Source: Balaenoptera acutorostrata
Lineage: Eukaryota; Chordata; Mammalia; Artiodactyla; Balaenopteridae
Assembly (NCBI RefSeq): GCF_949987535.1
Contig: NC_080069.1
Coordinates: 45,311,269 to 45,375,268, forward strand
Length of the DNA stretch: 64,000 bases
Direction: 5' to 3'
The notes beneath the pieces are model-generated. The model was not told the origin of the DNA and did not search any database. It saw only the letters and a program-made list of their open reading frames with translations. Shown one piece after another: positions 34,270 to 45,628 of this stretch; within the stretch, counting starts at the first letter, position 1, and every line of letters begins with the position of its first letter. Both the position numbers and the translations under genes were made by a program.

Positions 34270-34622
34270 TTGCAAGCTGCCTGGCCAGAAAGCTTTCCCA
34301 GATACTCTACAGCCAGCTGTCAGTCTTTCCCCATGCCATTCCTTCTGTCTGGAATGTTTTTCCCTGTCAGGGTCTCCATACCCCCAATCTCTTCAGTAAG
34401 GTGGGATTTATACCTTCCACACCACCCCTTTGTTGAGCCTGCTCTAGCTGACCCAGACAGAATACATGCCCTTTCTTTCTGGGTTACACTTCACCCTTCC
34501 TGTGCTTTGCTGTGTCAGCATGTTTATCCTCTGCTGAACTCTAAGCTGTTTGAGTGAAAGGTTAGATGTATCACTAACATTTAGCATAGTGCCTGTCACA
34601 ACGTCAGTGTTTGATAATGGTA
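34270..34622 (+). mobile_element. LINE-2 3' end
   Basis: 'cctggccagaaagctttcccaga', 'tgaactctaagctgtttgagtgaaagg' and 'acatttagcatagtgcctgtcacaacgtcagtgtttgataa' follow the L2 3' terminus ('...gactgtgagctccttgaggg... cctagcacagtgcctggcaca'). Confidence 0.65.
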
Positions 34623-35087
34623 TTTTATTTTTAATTAATTTATTTAATTTTTTATTGAAGAATTGTTGATTTGCAATGTTAGTTTGAGGTGTATAACAGT
34701 GATTCATTATGTTTATAGATTATACTCCATTTAAAGTTGTTATAAAATATTGGCTATATTTCCTGTGCTGTACGTTACATCCTTGTATCTCATTTATTTT
34801 ATACCTAGTAGTTTGTTCTTCCTAATCTCCTTCCCTTGTCTTGCACCTCCCCCCACCCTTGTCCCCACTGGTAACCACTGGTTTCTTCTCTGCATCTGTG
34901 AGTCTGTTTCTGTTTTGCTACATTCATTCGTTTCAATTTTTCAGATCCCACATATAAATGAAAACATGCAGTATTTGTTTTTCTCTGTCCAGTTTAATTC
35001 ACTAAGTATAATACCCTCCAAGTCCATCCATGTTGTTGCAAATGGCAAGATTTCATTCTTTTTTATGGCTAAGTAATATTTTATTGT

Positions 35088-35180
35088 ATGTGTGTATATA
35101 CATATATATGTACACATATATACATACATATACATACATATATACATATATAATATACATACATATATATATACACATAA
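35088..35180. repeat. (TA/TG)n AT-rich simple repeat in L1
   Basis: Imperfect 'tatacatatatatg/tacatacata' repeat expanded from the ORF2 position where other copies carry CA repeats. Confidence 0.85.
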
Positions 35181-35340
35181 ATCTACAAAAGAGGATTGTG
35201 ACACACAATTGGTAATCTTAGCGTTTTTTCCCACATATGCACAAAATCTAGACTGCACTTATTTTTCTTATAGTTAAACAGTTTCTCTTTAGCACAATAA
35301 ATTTAGTTTGGCATTTGAAAACAAAATATATTTTATTTAT
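35181..35340. other. About 160-bp unidentified segment inside the L1
   Basis: 'aatctacaaaagaggattgtgacacac...ttagtttggcatttgaaaac' has no counterpart in L1 and lies between two AT repeats. L1 sequence continues on both sides without other loss. Its origin is unknown. Confidence 0.55.
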
Positions 35341-37102
35341 ATATATATATGTCACATCTCCTTTATCCATTTACCTGTTGATGAACACTTAGGTGGTTTC
35401 CATATCTTAGCTATTATAAATAATGCTACAATGGATATTGGGGTACATATATCTTTTTAAATGAGTGTTTTTTGTTTCTTCAGATATATACCCAGGAGTG
35501 CAATTGCTGGATCATATGATAGTTCTATTTTTAATTTTTTGAGGAACTTCCATACTGTTTCCACATTGTCTGTACCAATTTACATTCCCACCAACAGTGT
35601 ACTAGGGTTCCCTTTTGTCCACATTTTTGCCAACAGTTATTATTTTGTCTTTTTTGGTGATAGTCATTCTGACATGTGTGAAGTGACATTTCATTGTGGT
35701 TTTGATTTTCATTTCCCTGATGATTTGTGATGTTGATTATATTTTCATCTGCTTGTCGGCCATCTATATGTCTTTGGAAAAATGTCTATTCAGGTCTTCC
35801 GCCCATTTTTTAATTGGGTTGTTCTTGTTTGATATTAAGTTTATGAACTCTTTATATATTTTGAATATTAACCCCTTGTCAGACATATCATTTGCAAATA
35901 TCTTCTCTAATTCAGTTGGTTATCTTTTTATTTTGTTGATGGTTTCCTTTACTGTGTGAAAGCTTAAGTTTTATTATGTCTCGTTTGTTTATTTATTTTT
36001 GTTTCCCTTGCCTGAGGAGACAGATCCAAAAAAGCATTGATAAGACTGATGTCAAAGAGGGTGCCACCTATGTTTTCTTCCAGGATTGTTGTGGTTTCTG
36101 GTCTTACATTTAGGTCTGTAATACATTTTAAGTTTACTTTTGTATATGGTGTGAGAAAATGTTTTAATATCATTCTTTCACATATAGCTGTCTTGTTTTC
36201 CCAACCACTTATTGAAGAGACTGTCTTTTCCCCATTGTATATTTTGGCCTCCTTTTTCATAGATTAATTGACCATACATGTGTGGGTTTATTTCTGGGCT
36301 CTGTATTCTGTTCCATTGATCTATGTATCTGTTTTTGTGACAGTAGCATACTGTTTTGATTACTGTAGCTTTGTAGTATAGTCTGAAGTCAGGAAGAATG
36401 ATACCTCCAGCTTTGTTCTTTTTCTCAGGATTGCTTTAGCTAATTGGGCTCTTTTGTGGTTCCATACAAATTTTAGGACTGTTTGTTCTAGTTCTGTGAA
36501 AAATGTCATGGGTATTTTGATAGGAATTGCATTGAATCTGTAGATTGCTTTGGGTAGTATGGACATTTTAACAATACTAATTCTTCTAATTCATGAACAT
36601 GAGCTATCTTTCCATTTATTTGTATTGTCTTCAATTTCCCTTATCAATGCATTATATTAGAGTTTTCAAGCATAGGTCTTTCACCTCCTTGATTAAGTTT
36701 ATTCCTAGGTATTTTATTATTTTTGATGTGATTGTAAATGGGACTATTTTCTTGCTTTCTCTTTCTACTAGTTCATTATTAATGTATAGAAAGCAGAAAA
36801 CTTCTGTATGTTAATCTTGTATCCTGCAAATTTATTGAATTCATTTACTAGTTCTAATAGTTTTTTGGTGAAGACTTTAGGGTCTAGGGTCTTCTATATA
36901 TAGTATCATGTTATCTGCACATAGTGACAATTTTACTTCTTGCCTTCTAATTTGGATACCTTTTATTTCTTTTTCTTGTCTGATTGCTGTGGCTAGGACT
37001 TCCAATACTATGTTAAATATAAATGATGAGAGTGGAAATCCTTGTCTTGTTCCTGATTTTAGAGGAAAAGCCTTCAGCTTGTCACCATTGATAATGATAT
37101 TG

Positions 37103-38174
37103 TAAAATTATATACTTATTTTGCTGTGTAGTTCCTGTTTCAAAATTCTAAAAGATACATATGAGCACTAGGAAAGAAAGGGTCAAGAGAGTTAGCTTCC
37201 CTCACAGAGATACAAGAGTAACACAAGATTCGCTGCCTTTTTCAAGTCCTGTTTTTGTGATAATGGAAATATATTTCAATTTTTTCCCAACTTTCAGACC
37301 TGGTCATCATTAATTGTGTTTTTTTCAGATACAATGTTAGAATTTGTGCTGCTAAAATTGCCACCTTTAGCTTGAGTCAAATTTTATGAAAAGCTTAATT
37401 GTCTTTATTTTGACTTTTTCATGCTTATTTAAATTGATGAAGAGAGTTTCTAGTCTCTCATATTATTAAAGTACAAACAACAATTTTTCTAAAGAGGAAT
37501 AACTCAGGGCCAGTTGTTACAGAAATTATCAATTATATTTGGCTTCATTTATTTGTTTGCAAAATTATCTTTTAAAAGTACCATTTAATTTTCTTTCCAG
37601 TCTCACTTCTCAAGAAGGTAATTAATGGACTAACTATAATTAAACATGAATGATAAAGCACAGGGAACTTTTAAATTAAATCATCATTGAACTTTTTCTG
37701 TGCTATCTATCAATTGGTACTCGGGTACTGAGGGCATTGAATACATTAGAGAACTCAATGCTCTCCTACTCTCACTACACCCCACCCATTTTATCACCAC
37801 TTGCAGTTATATGTCTAATTTATTAATGTAATCAGAATGTCCCATCTGAGTTAATTTCTCAAGCCCATAAGCTATCAAAAATGTATTTAAAAATACTCTA
37901 GGAGCTGCAAAAAAGTACATGTCAACATTCATCTGTCTAATCCCTGTGAAATAAATAACTTATATCCCTGAAGCTTAGGCCCAGGTGAGGAAAATATGTC
38001 CTGCTGCAAAATATGTCAGCATCCATTTTATACTCCAGGTAGCAACTGTACCTGCAGCCCACACCTCCTATCTCACATTGAGGTATACGACTTTGAGAAA
38101 TATGAAAAGTAGCTTCTCTCCAGAAAAATTTGGGGTAACCCACTAAAAATATCTCTGAATCTCCCTCCTGGAGA
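37103..38174. other. No feature recognised
   Basis: AT-rich unique sequence. The minus-strand frame at 37937-38143 has no family signature. Confidence 0.45.
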
Positions 38175-38328
38175 GTTATAGATATATAAAATATGTCTAT
38201 TACCTTGATTGTGGTGATACACCTATTTCACGGGTGTATGCATATGTTCAAACTTAACTAACTGTACACATTAAATATGTGCAGTTTTAAAATGTCAGTT
38301 ATACCTTGATAAAGCTGTTTAAAAAATA
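38175..38328 (+). mobile_element. Old LINE-1 3' UTR tail
   Basis: 'ttgattgtggtgatacacctatttcacgggtgtatgcatatgttcaaac' followed by 'gtgcagttttaaaatgtcagttataccttgataaagctgtt' is an L1M-type 3' end. The L1 tail at 53125-53275 has the same phrases. Confidence 0.78.
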
Positions 38329-38349
38329 GAATTCATCTTGAAGGGGGTA

Positions 38350-39330
38350 TTCATTTTATTTGAAAACATTACCATGAATATAGCAACTTAAAACTCCTTT
38401 ACTAACTCACAGTTCTACAGGGCAGACATGGCATGGCTGGGTTTCCTGCTCAGGTGTTTATATGGCTGAAGTCTAGGTGTCCTCATCTGAATAATGAGTC
38501 TCTCTTCTAGGCTCACATGATTGAGTCAGAATTCAGTTCCTTGCAGTTATAGAAATGAGGTTCCTGTTTCCTTGATGGCTGTCAGCTGGAGGCCACGTTC
38601 CATATTCCTTGTCACATGACCCTCTCAGTCTTCAAAACATGTGATGTAGAATCTTTCTGTAGTAGTCTGCTGGGTCTGCCACAACAGAACACCACAGACT
38701 GGGTGGCTTAAACAATAGAAATTTATGTTCTCACAGCTCTGGAGGCTACAAGTCCAAGATCAAGGTGCTTTCTGGGTTGGTTTCCGATGAGAGCCTCTCT
38801 TCCTGACTTGTAGATGTCTGCCTCCTTGCTGTGGCCTCTGTGTGTGTGCAGAGAGGGGGGATGGTCTCTGGTGCCTCTTTCTCTTAAAAAGATACTAGTT
38901 ACATCACATTAAGTCCCCACACTATAACCTCATTTAACCTTCATTACCTTCTTATGACTATCTCCAAATACAGTCATATTGGGAGTTAGGGTCTCAGCAT
39001 ATGAATTCTGGGGAGACACAATTCAGTCTGCGATACTTCCTCATGTCAAATTCCTCTCATGCTTTGACACTCTCTCACTAGGGAAAGTCTAGCATCTTTT
39101 AAGGTTAGGTCATATGGTTAGGTCAGACCCACTGAGAATCTCTCTCTCTCTTAAAGTTAACTGATTTGGGACCTTAATTACTTCTGGAAAACCCCCTCAG
39201 AGCAGCAGCTAGACTAGTTTTAAATGGAATAACTGTAAGTTCATAGGGTGAGTGGAGAGGGTGTGTTATATCAGGGGTGAGAATCTTGGGGTCCATCTTA
39301 GAATTGGCCAACCCCACTTGAGTCAAAGGA
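38350..39330 (-). mobile_element. ERVL/MaLR-type solo LTR, split by a younger LTR
   Basis: The left half (38350-38657) contains 'aactcacagttctacagggcagacatggcatggctgggtttcctgctcagg' and 'gcagttatagaaatgaggttcctgtttccttgatggctgtcagctggaggcca'. The right half (39036-39330) continues with 'taaagttaactgatttgggaccttaattacttctgg'. Order and orientation match the LTR at 43.75-44.34 kb. No gag, pol or env sequence is present. The subfamily is not assigned. Confidence 0.62.
38658..39036 (-). mobile_element. MLT1/MST-type (ERVL-MaLR) solo LTR, nested
   Basis: 'gtagtctgctgggtctgccacaacagaacaccacagactgggtggcttaaac' at the left and 'tctccaaatacagtcatattgggagttagggtctcagcatatgaattctgggg' at the right are the antisense ends of an MLT1-type LTR. 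It interrupts an older LTR at 38350-39330. No internal viral sequence is seen. Confidence 0.85.
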
Positions 39331-39384
39331 TATGATGCATATTGCCATGTGGCACTGGTGTGACATTTTAAAACGGGGTAGACT

Positions 39385-39505
39385 GGACAGTCAATGTCAG
39401 CCCTGCTACTAACTGAGTGGGCAAGTCACGTTACCTCTCTGGGCTTTACTTTTCTTGCCTGGAAAACGAGACTAATGACCCCTGTTGTTTCAGTGTTCTG
39501 ACCTG
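39385..39505 (+). repeat. MIR SINE
   Basis: 'cagccctgctactaactgagtgggcaagtcacgttacctctctgggctttacttttcttgcctggaaaacgag' is the central MIR core. Confidence 0.75.
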
Positions 39506-40499
39506 ATATGTTACTTTTTAGGAAGCAAGAACCACGTTTTTGTGCTGCTTGCCAGTTTTCCTTCCTTTTGCATTTTGCCTATATTTGTCTGTATTGCTAT
39601 GCACTGACAGCAGTGGCAATTTCCTCAAAGTTTAAGATAGGATAAAGGCACAAAGGTGAAAAAAAATATAGCTTAATTCTTCCCTTTTAAAAAGCCTCAC
39701 AATGGAGAGAATTCCCAGGGCACTTAGATAGCCTCATGACTTGTAATCTGCCCCTGTAGTTTCTTTAGATGGTAGCAGCTCATGTCCACAAGGCTATATT
39801 TCAACACTAGACGATGGGCATTTCGAGAGATTTTAGCATTTTTTAGTGTTGCCCTTGTGATTAAAATAGGCTCCTTCAAAAGAGCAGAACACAGCATGGT
39901 AGTACAGAGTTCTGTGCTGTGAATGTCTGATCTCTTGCTTTTGTATTGCATGACTACAACCTAACTCTCGGGGGTTCATGATGCTTATTTTCCCATTCTA
40001 ATTTATCAGCACCACCTCTGCTTTTCTCTTCAGAGCTGCCACTCCCCTGCGGTGCTCACCAATGCATTGTCAACAGCCTTTCTTGAATTTACACAGCACT
40101 GCCAGTCATCCTGACTGCCTAAAGCAAAAGAAGAAGGAATTCACTTCCATCTTTATTCTTTATCAGCTTGTGGTGATTCCTGTTAAACAGCAACCACAAC
40201 AACAAACCTCGTCAGCTTTTCAAACAAAAATGGATGTGCATCGTCCATTGTTTTACATTATTCAGTTGTACATTTCTCTAAGTTCTTTTAGGAGTATAGC
40301 GCCTTTGCAAACTGTTTCAGTGGACCTTGAGTACATACCTATGGTAGGAGATTATGTTTGGAACCAACTCAGAGAAAAAAAAAATGTTCATGATTCTTAA
40401 CTGGCTCTATTCTTTGAGATGATGCCATTTGATTATTCTAGTGGACAACTGTAATTTCCATCTTGGTATTGCATTATATTCCTGGTTTCGTCCACCCAG
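39506..40499. other. No feature recognised
   Basis: An open frame of 112 codons at 40062-40400 shows no recognisable domain, no Kozak-like start context and no flanking gene structure. I treat it as chance. Confidence 0.4.
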
Positions 40500-40730
40500 T
40501 ATAGCAGGTGATAATAATGATCGTGTATGCTAACTTCTAAGGGCATTTCATAGGTGTCAGGTACTGGACTAAGCACTTTACATATATTACCTCATTTACC
40601 CCTAATAAAAGCACAGTTAAGTAGGTATTGTGATTATCCTATTCTACATATGAAGAAACTGAATGCAGAGAGCCTAAGTAAGCATGTTCAGCTCACAGAA
40701 ATAATAGGTTGCAAAGATAATGGATGAACC
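40500..40730 (+). repeat. MIR SINE (near complete)
   Basis: 'gataataatgatcgtgtatgctaacttctaagggcatt', 'ggtactggactaagcactttacatatattacctcattta', 'gtaggtattgtgattatcc' and 'tatgaagaaactgaatgcagagagcctaagtaa' follow MIR from 5' to 3' core. Confidence 0.8.
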
Positions 40731-40824
40731 AATTATTTCTGAAACCAGAGATTGTTCTCTGTTGGAACACATTATGAAATAGTCTAACAGGTGTAAAAAT
40801 TTTTTTTTGCCTAGAAACAGTATG

Positions 40825-40970
40825 GTAGGGTAGACAGAGAAAAAGGCTAAGGATCTACACAGAATTGGATTCAAATTCCATTCCAGTCACTTACTAGTTT
40901 TATGTCTGGGTCTAAAGTATTTACTCTTTATACCTCAGTTTCCTTACCTCTCAAAGAAGAAATAAAACAT
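40825..40970 (+). repeat. MIR SINE (second copy)
   Basis: 'agaattggattcaaattccattccagtcacttactagttttatgtctggg' followed by 'tacctcagtttccttacctctcaaag' is a MIR 5' core. Confidence 0.7.
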
Positions 40971-41315
40971 GAGTGTGTTTTTTTATTTCACATGAGATAT
41001 GCAGTCAATTAAGAACTGCTATTGGTATCTCTGTATTGAGACGGATGCCGTTGCCATTTCAATAGGAAACTATTGTGATGGATTAGTGAAGTCTGCAATG
41101 AATACTGAGTTGGATAGAGTCATCATGGATACTCCTATTGGCTTTCCCTAGGCTAGTACATAATAGAATCTGAGAGATAGGAGATAAGGGTTCCCTTCTC
41201 CTATTGTCAGGTTTTCTAATTCCATGAGTATATATTTAGAATGCAATTCAGCATTTAAGCTTCTTTTCTTTGTCAGACATTGACTGAGCTGCTATGTGAA
41301 ATAAGATAAAGTATG

Positions 41316-41637
41316 ATCACAAGGTTTCTTTGTTTTTTTTCTTTTTAATAAATTAATTTTTAAATTTATTTTTGGCTGCGTTGGGTCTTCAGTGCTGTGT
41401 GTGGGCTTTCTCTAGCTGCGGTGAGTGGGAGCTATACTTCTTTGCAGCGCGCAGGCTTCTCATTGCGGTGACTTTTCATGTGGAGCACGAGCTGTAGGCA
41501 CGTAGGCTTCAGTAGTTGTGGCACGTGGGCTCAGTAGTTGTGGCTCACCCGGACCAGGGCTTGAACCCATGTCCCCTGCATTGGCAGGCGGATTCTTAAC
41601 CACTGCGCCACCAGCGAAGTCCCCAATCACTAGGTTT
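41316..41637 (-). mobile_element. CHR-type SINE, minus strand, with TSD
   Basis: The tail is the T-rich 41328-41375 and the head ends at 41625 ('gcgccaccagcgaagtcccc'). The duplication 'atcacaaggttt' (41316-41327) against 'atcactaggttt' (41626-41637) has one mismatch. The segment around 'gtggctcacccggaccagggc' lacks about 50 bases present in other copies, so this copy has an internal deletion. Confidence 0.9.
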
Positions 41638-41656
41638 TAAGACTTCATGTTTAGAG

Positions 41657-41783
41657 GGAAGATTGCTGCCATGTCCTGCCCGCCATACACCACACTCGCT
41701 AGGGTCTCACTCCAGGACCTTACTTCAGACGGGTAAGATCTCCCATCCATTAAACCACTGTAAAAAAAAAAAAAAAAAAAAAA
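41657..41783 (+). other. Possible short retrocopy with ATTAAA and A-tail
   Basis: About 105 bp of GC-richer sequence ('agattgctgccatgtcctgcccg...') contain 'ccattaaaccactg' just before an uninterrupted run of 22 A (41762-41783). This resembles a poly(A)-tailed RNA copy, but I cannot name a parent and the flanking repeats are not convincing. Confidence 0.3.
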
Positions 41784-42804
41784 GGAGTTTATGTTTGAGT
41801 CCAATTGTAGGATGGAAGAAGAAAGAAAAAAAAAAAGTCAGGCAACAGGTAATTTTGCTTGTGGAATAGTACCATAAAAAAGCATACATTCTCAATCCAT
41901 TATTTTATATCAGAGTAATCACTTGCACCATAAGTCTAGAATTTTCATGGAAATTAATAGGTAAAATGTCAACAGGAGCAAAGCATAATCTGACTGGTTA
42001 AAATCATTTTGCTTTCCTCTCAATATTTTCAGCACGTTTAAATTCTTTAATATCTCCTCTTTTCTCCTAGTTTATTTCCCTAGATGCTGTCCTATCCCAA
42101 AGTACTGGCCCAGTATACCTAAACAGAGATTATCCTAGAGAAAGACTCAGACAAAAAAAAAAATCCCTCAGTGAATACTTGTAGGGGATTTCATTTCATC
42201 TGTCTCCAGGCCCAGACTGGACCTAAGATAGGTGTCACTCTCTACAGCTTGATACCACTGGGCAGCCTCTTTGTGCTGTGGTTAGCCTTGTGCAGCTACA
42301 AGTGTCCTGGGAGATGAGCTAATGGAGATGGGCTGAGGCTGAGCTGCATTTCCAAGCACCCTCCAGAGGTGCTCACACAGCTGGTGCCCCTCAGAGCCAC
42401 AGTAGTGTTTGCCATCTCCTCACCCTGGTGGGCTTGGGAACCAGCTCAGCTTTCCTTTCTCAGATGTGACTTTTTCAAGTGACATTAAGTTCATAGGATG
42501 AATGTTCCCAGGCTAGATGGAGCAGGTCACAGTCTAGATCTCAAATAGCATATGTTAAGAGAGGAGGGTATTGTCTTTTCTTCAAACTAGTATTTTCTTT
42601 CCAAAGACTATTTGGGCACTAGATAGCCTTGCATGTATATAGCAGTTTCACCTAACCAGAGGTTCATAGGTAGATAAGTTATCATTCACTGGCTCTGGGA
42701 GGGTTAGCTCCTAGCCCCTATTAGAACTATTAGTTTTAGCTCTTCACCTAGGAGCTTGATGAAATAAGTTGGCTCTGAAGGCAGGGAATGCATGTGCCTA
42801 AGTG
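41784..42804. other. No feature recognised
   Basis: The interval 42180-42470 is locally GC-richer. Neither strand gives an open frame with a family signature. Confidence 0.4.
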
Positions 42805-43044
42805 TACAATTGAACCTTAAACAACATAGGGGGTTTAGGGGTATTGACCCTCCACAAGTCAAAAATCTGCATTCAGTTTAATAGTTGGTCCTTTGTATCC
42901 GCAGTGCCTCAGTATTCCCAGTTGCCCATCTGTGGATTCAACCAACTGGGTATAGTATAGTACTGTAGCATTTACTGTTGAAAAAAATTCACATAAAAGT
43001 GGACCCATGCAGTTCAGACCCATGTTGTTCAAGGTTCGACTGTA
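42805..43044. mobile_element. MER2-like Tigger MITE with TA duplication
   Basis: The element 42807-43042 (236 bp) has ends 'caattgaaccttaaacaacat' and 'atgttgttcaaggttcgactg', which are inverted repeats with a few mismatches. TA flanks it at 42805-42806 and 43043-43044. Internal 'cttgtgtatccgcagtgcc'-type phrase and 'ctgtggattcaaccaactggg' are typical of the family. Confidence 0.9.
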
Positions 43045-43600
43045 TATGTGTGTCCATTTCATACATCCTTTACCTAACACATCTCACTCTGTGTTAAGTA
43101 TCTTAGTTCTTAGAGGCTTAGCAGACATTACACTTGAAATGTTTAATTGGCGGGAATAATGATTATGGCTCTGGCTTTAGTTTACATTAATTATGAAAAC
43201 AGAGATATTGAGTTCTTTCATCGCATTTCTAATTTTGTGAATGACTATAATTTTTTAAAAGAATTTGCCCTATTAATGCATTTACCTTTTTTTCAGAGAA
43301 GTTGAATATCTTTCACAAACTCTGTTTTTCATTATCATGCCTAATTAATGTCACCTGCTCCTTCAAAGACTTGAAGAATAAGGTAGCTTGGGTCTTCTGG
43401 AAATATGCATCCCTGATATGATCTTGCTAACTTTTTTCTTTTTCTGAGCTATGTTACTTGATTCTAACATAAAAGTACCAATATGTTCACTTAGAAATGT
43501 CATAAAGATGGTATGATTACACACAAAATATATATATATTAAGAATCTGGCTATCCTTAGGATAACTTTGCCTAACTTTTAGGCTCTAATGTAATTGCTA
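43045..43600. other. No feature recognised
   Basis: AT-rich unique sequence. Confidence 0.45.
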
Positions 43601-43690
43601 CAATTAACAAACTTCATTTGTCAAATATTTATGCGCTGCAATCTATGTGCCAGTCTCTGCTCTAAGCTTTAGGGAGACTATGTAAACAGC
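43601..43690 (+). repeat. Ancient mammalian interspersed repeat trace
   Basis: 'catttgtcaaatatttatgcgctgcaatctatgtgccagtctctgctctaagctttagggagactatgtaaacag' parallels the old '...atttattgagcgcctactatgtgccaggcactg' repeat. Confidence 0.5.
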
Positions 43691-43691
43691 G

Positions 43692-43720
43692 AACACACAC
43701 ACACACACACACACACACAC
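43692..43720. repeat. (CA)n microsatellite
   Basis: An uninterrupted run of about 14 CA units. Confidence 0.93.
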
Positions 43721-43750
43721 ATTCACTCACTCTCTACTGAGGAGCCGCCT

Positions 43751-44336
43751 GTATTAGGTTTTTATTGCTGCACTAACAAATTACCACAAAATTAGTGGTT
43801 TAAAATAAATTCATTATCTCACAGTTCCTTTGGGCCAGGACACAAAATGGCTCAGTTGGTTCTTTTCTTAGATTTCTTCAAGGCCAAACGCAAGATTTCT
43901 GCAAGAGTACCTTCCTATCGGGAGGCTCTATAGGAGAATCTTCTTTCCAAGCTCATTCAGGTTGTTGACAGAATTCAGCTGCATGTGGTTATAGGACTGA
44001 AGTCTCAGTTTCCTTGCTGATCTCAGCTTCTGGGGACTGCTGGCATGGCTCATGGTCCTCCTCAAAGCCAATAAATGCAGGGAATCAAATCTCTATCTTT
44101 ACCTCCTACCTTGTTCTTCTGCTGTCTCTAACTGCCTCTTTAGCCTTCTTCTTCTGCATCTGAGGGTTCATGTGATTATATTAACACACCAGAAAATCCA
44201 GGATAATCTTACTTAAAGGTCAACTGATTAGTCACCTTAATCTCATCTACAAAATCCCTTCCCAGTTTACTATTTGATTGAATAGCCAGGGGATCAGAAT
44301 CTGGGGGGACATCAGACTTCTGCCTACCACACTGCC
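43751..44336 (-). mobile_element. ERVL/MaLR-type solo LTR, minus strand
   Basis: Left 'ctgtattaggtttttattgctgcactaacaaattaccacaaaattagtggtttaaaat' and right 'tcagaatctggggggacatcagacttctgcctaccaca' are the antisense LTR ends. Between them, 'caagctcattcaggttgttgacagaattcagctgcatgtggtt' matches the split LTR at 38.35 kb. No retroviral genes are present. Confidence 0.68.
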
Positions 44337-45577
44337 TCTTCTCGATGACATTTTGAAGTTTTGTTTCCAGACAGTAGTTTGACCCATAGCCTACTAAAGT
44401 GCAGGTAACAATGAGAAGTGATTCACATTATTTTTTCATTGCCATTTTTCAGTCATCAGCAAGTATCTTAGAGGCACACTTGTGTTTCCTTATAACAACT
44501 GTACCAATAATGGAATTGTCAAAGCAAACTCATCTTTTATTCTATCTAGTCCTCAATAATAATAGTGAGTAGTGAATAACAGTAAGTTGGCTTTCAAAAA
44601 AGTAAAAGATAATGAATGAGTAATGGGAATGCAATTTGCTGTGAAGTGATGTCTGACTCAGACTGGGTCTTATTGTTCCAAAAGGTTTCCAAGAGGATTA
44701 TTTGAATTCGACTGAAGAATATTTGGAGAATAAAAGAAATGTACTCTTAATCATTAGAGAAGATATTTGGCATAATCTCATAGATATTCCTTACCTTAAA
44801 TATTTTCATGTGACAACTTCCTCAGGGAGTCAGAATTTAGAAGGGTCATTGTCCCAAACCTGCTGAAAATGATTTCAAACTGTTCAAAATATAGTATGTC
44901 TCGTCATATGAGTGGTTAAGATTATATCCTTGATAAGTCAGATTCTGATTTACCTTTTCTGTAAAATTATTTCTGAGGGTATGTAGAGGTGGTGACAGGG
45001 GTGATGGTGATAATTAAGGCAATGAGAATGAAAAGGGAAGGAGACTATCTATGCTGTTTTTGTGTGTATGTATTAGAATATGCATGTAATGGAATATTAA
45101 AATATTAGAAATGGAAAACATTTTGGATAAACTACATAATTATAATGCAAAAGTTCTTCATTAGAGTTGTATAATTATTTATTTATAGCAGTTCAAATAA
45201 ATTAGTGGTTGAGTTTTTTAATATTTTTATAGGTTAGTTTTCACATAAAATAATTTTATGTACTTTGTAGGTTATAAAATAATACTAGCTCTTGTGTCAA
45301 GGAAAACATATGGTTGCTAAATGCACTTTCCTTTAGAGTATATTCTTAGCCCTGTGAATATTTTTCCCCCCTTTAAAACATATTAATAATATTCTATGAC
45401 AAAAATACTTTTTATGTGTCTACAAAACTTGTTACTTTTATTTAAGATCCAATAATGACATTGATGTTGTGAAAGAACCCTGCAAAAATCCTGGTTTGAA
45501 GAAATAACATAAATAATTGAAATTTGGGCTATTCTTTTTCTTAATTACACAAAAAAATGACTTGTGAGAAGTAGGGG

Positions 45578-45628
<51 letters not shown>

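Larger units (their letters stand above)
34625..37102 (-). mobile_element. LINE-1, minus strand, 3' UTR plus about half of ORF2
   Basis: Begins with 'ttttttattgaagaattgttgatttgcaatgttag' (antisense 3' end) and runs through late ORF2. Antisense landmarks are 'tccatccatgttgttgcaaatgg', 'ccaggagtgcaattgctggatcatatg' and 'gaattgcattgaatctgtagattgctttgggtagtatggac' (36523-36563). It stops near 'ccattgataatgatatt', within the RT region. A minus-strand frame at 36360-36566 preserves '[17 protein letters not shown]'. Stops and frameshifts are frequent. 'ttgataatggtatt' (34611-34624) and 'ttgataatgatatt' (37089-37102) may be target duplications, but the right copy also matches L1 itself. Non-L1 sequence interrupts at about 35181-35340. 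Confidence 0.9.

Noticed and set aside
37089..37102. Possible target duplication of the minus-strand L1 at 34.6-37.1 kb
   Set aside because: The right-hand copy matches L1 consensus-like sequence nearly as well as the left flank, so it may be microhomology. I mention it only as ambiguous.
40062..40400. A 112-codon open frame on the plus strand
   Set aside because: It has no recognisable domain, no splice or promoter context and low-complexity Gln codons. It is best explained as chance.
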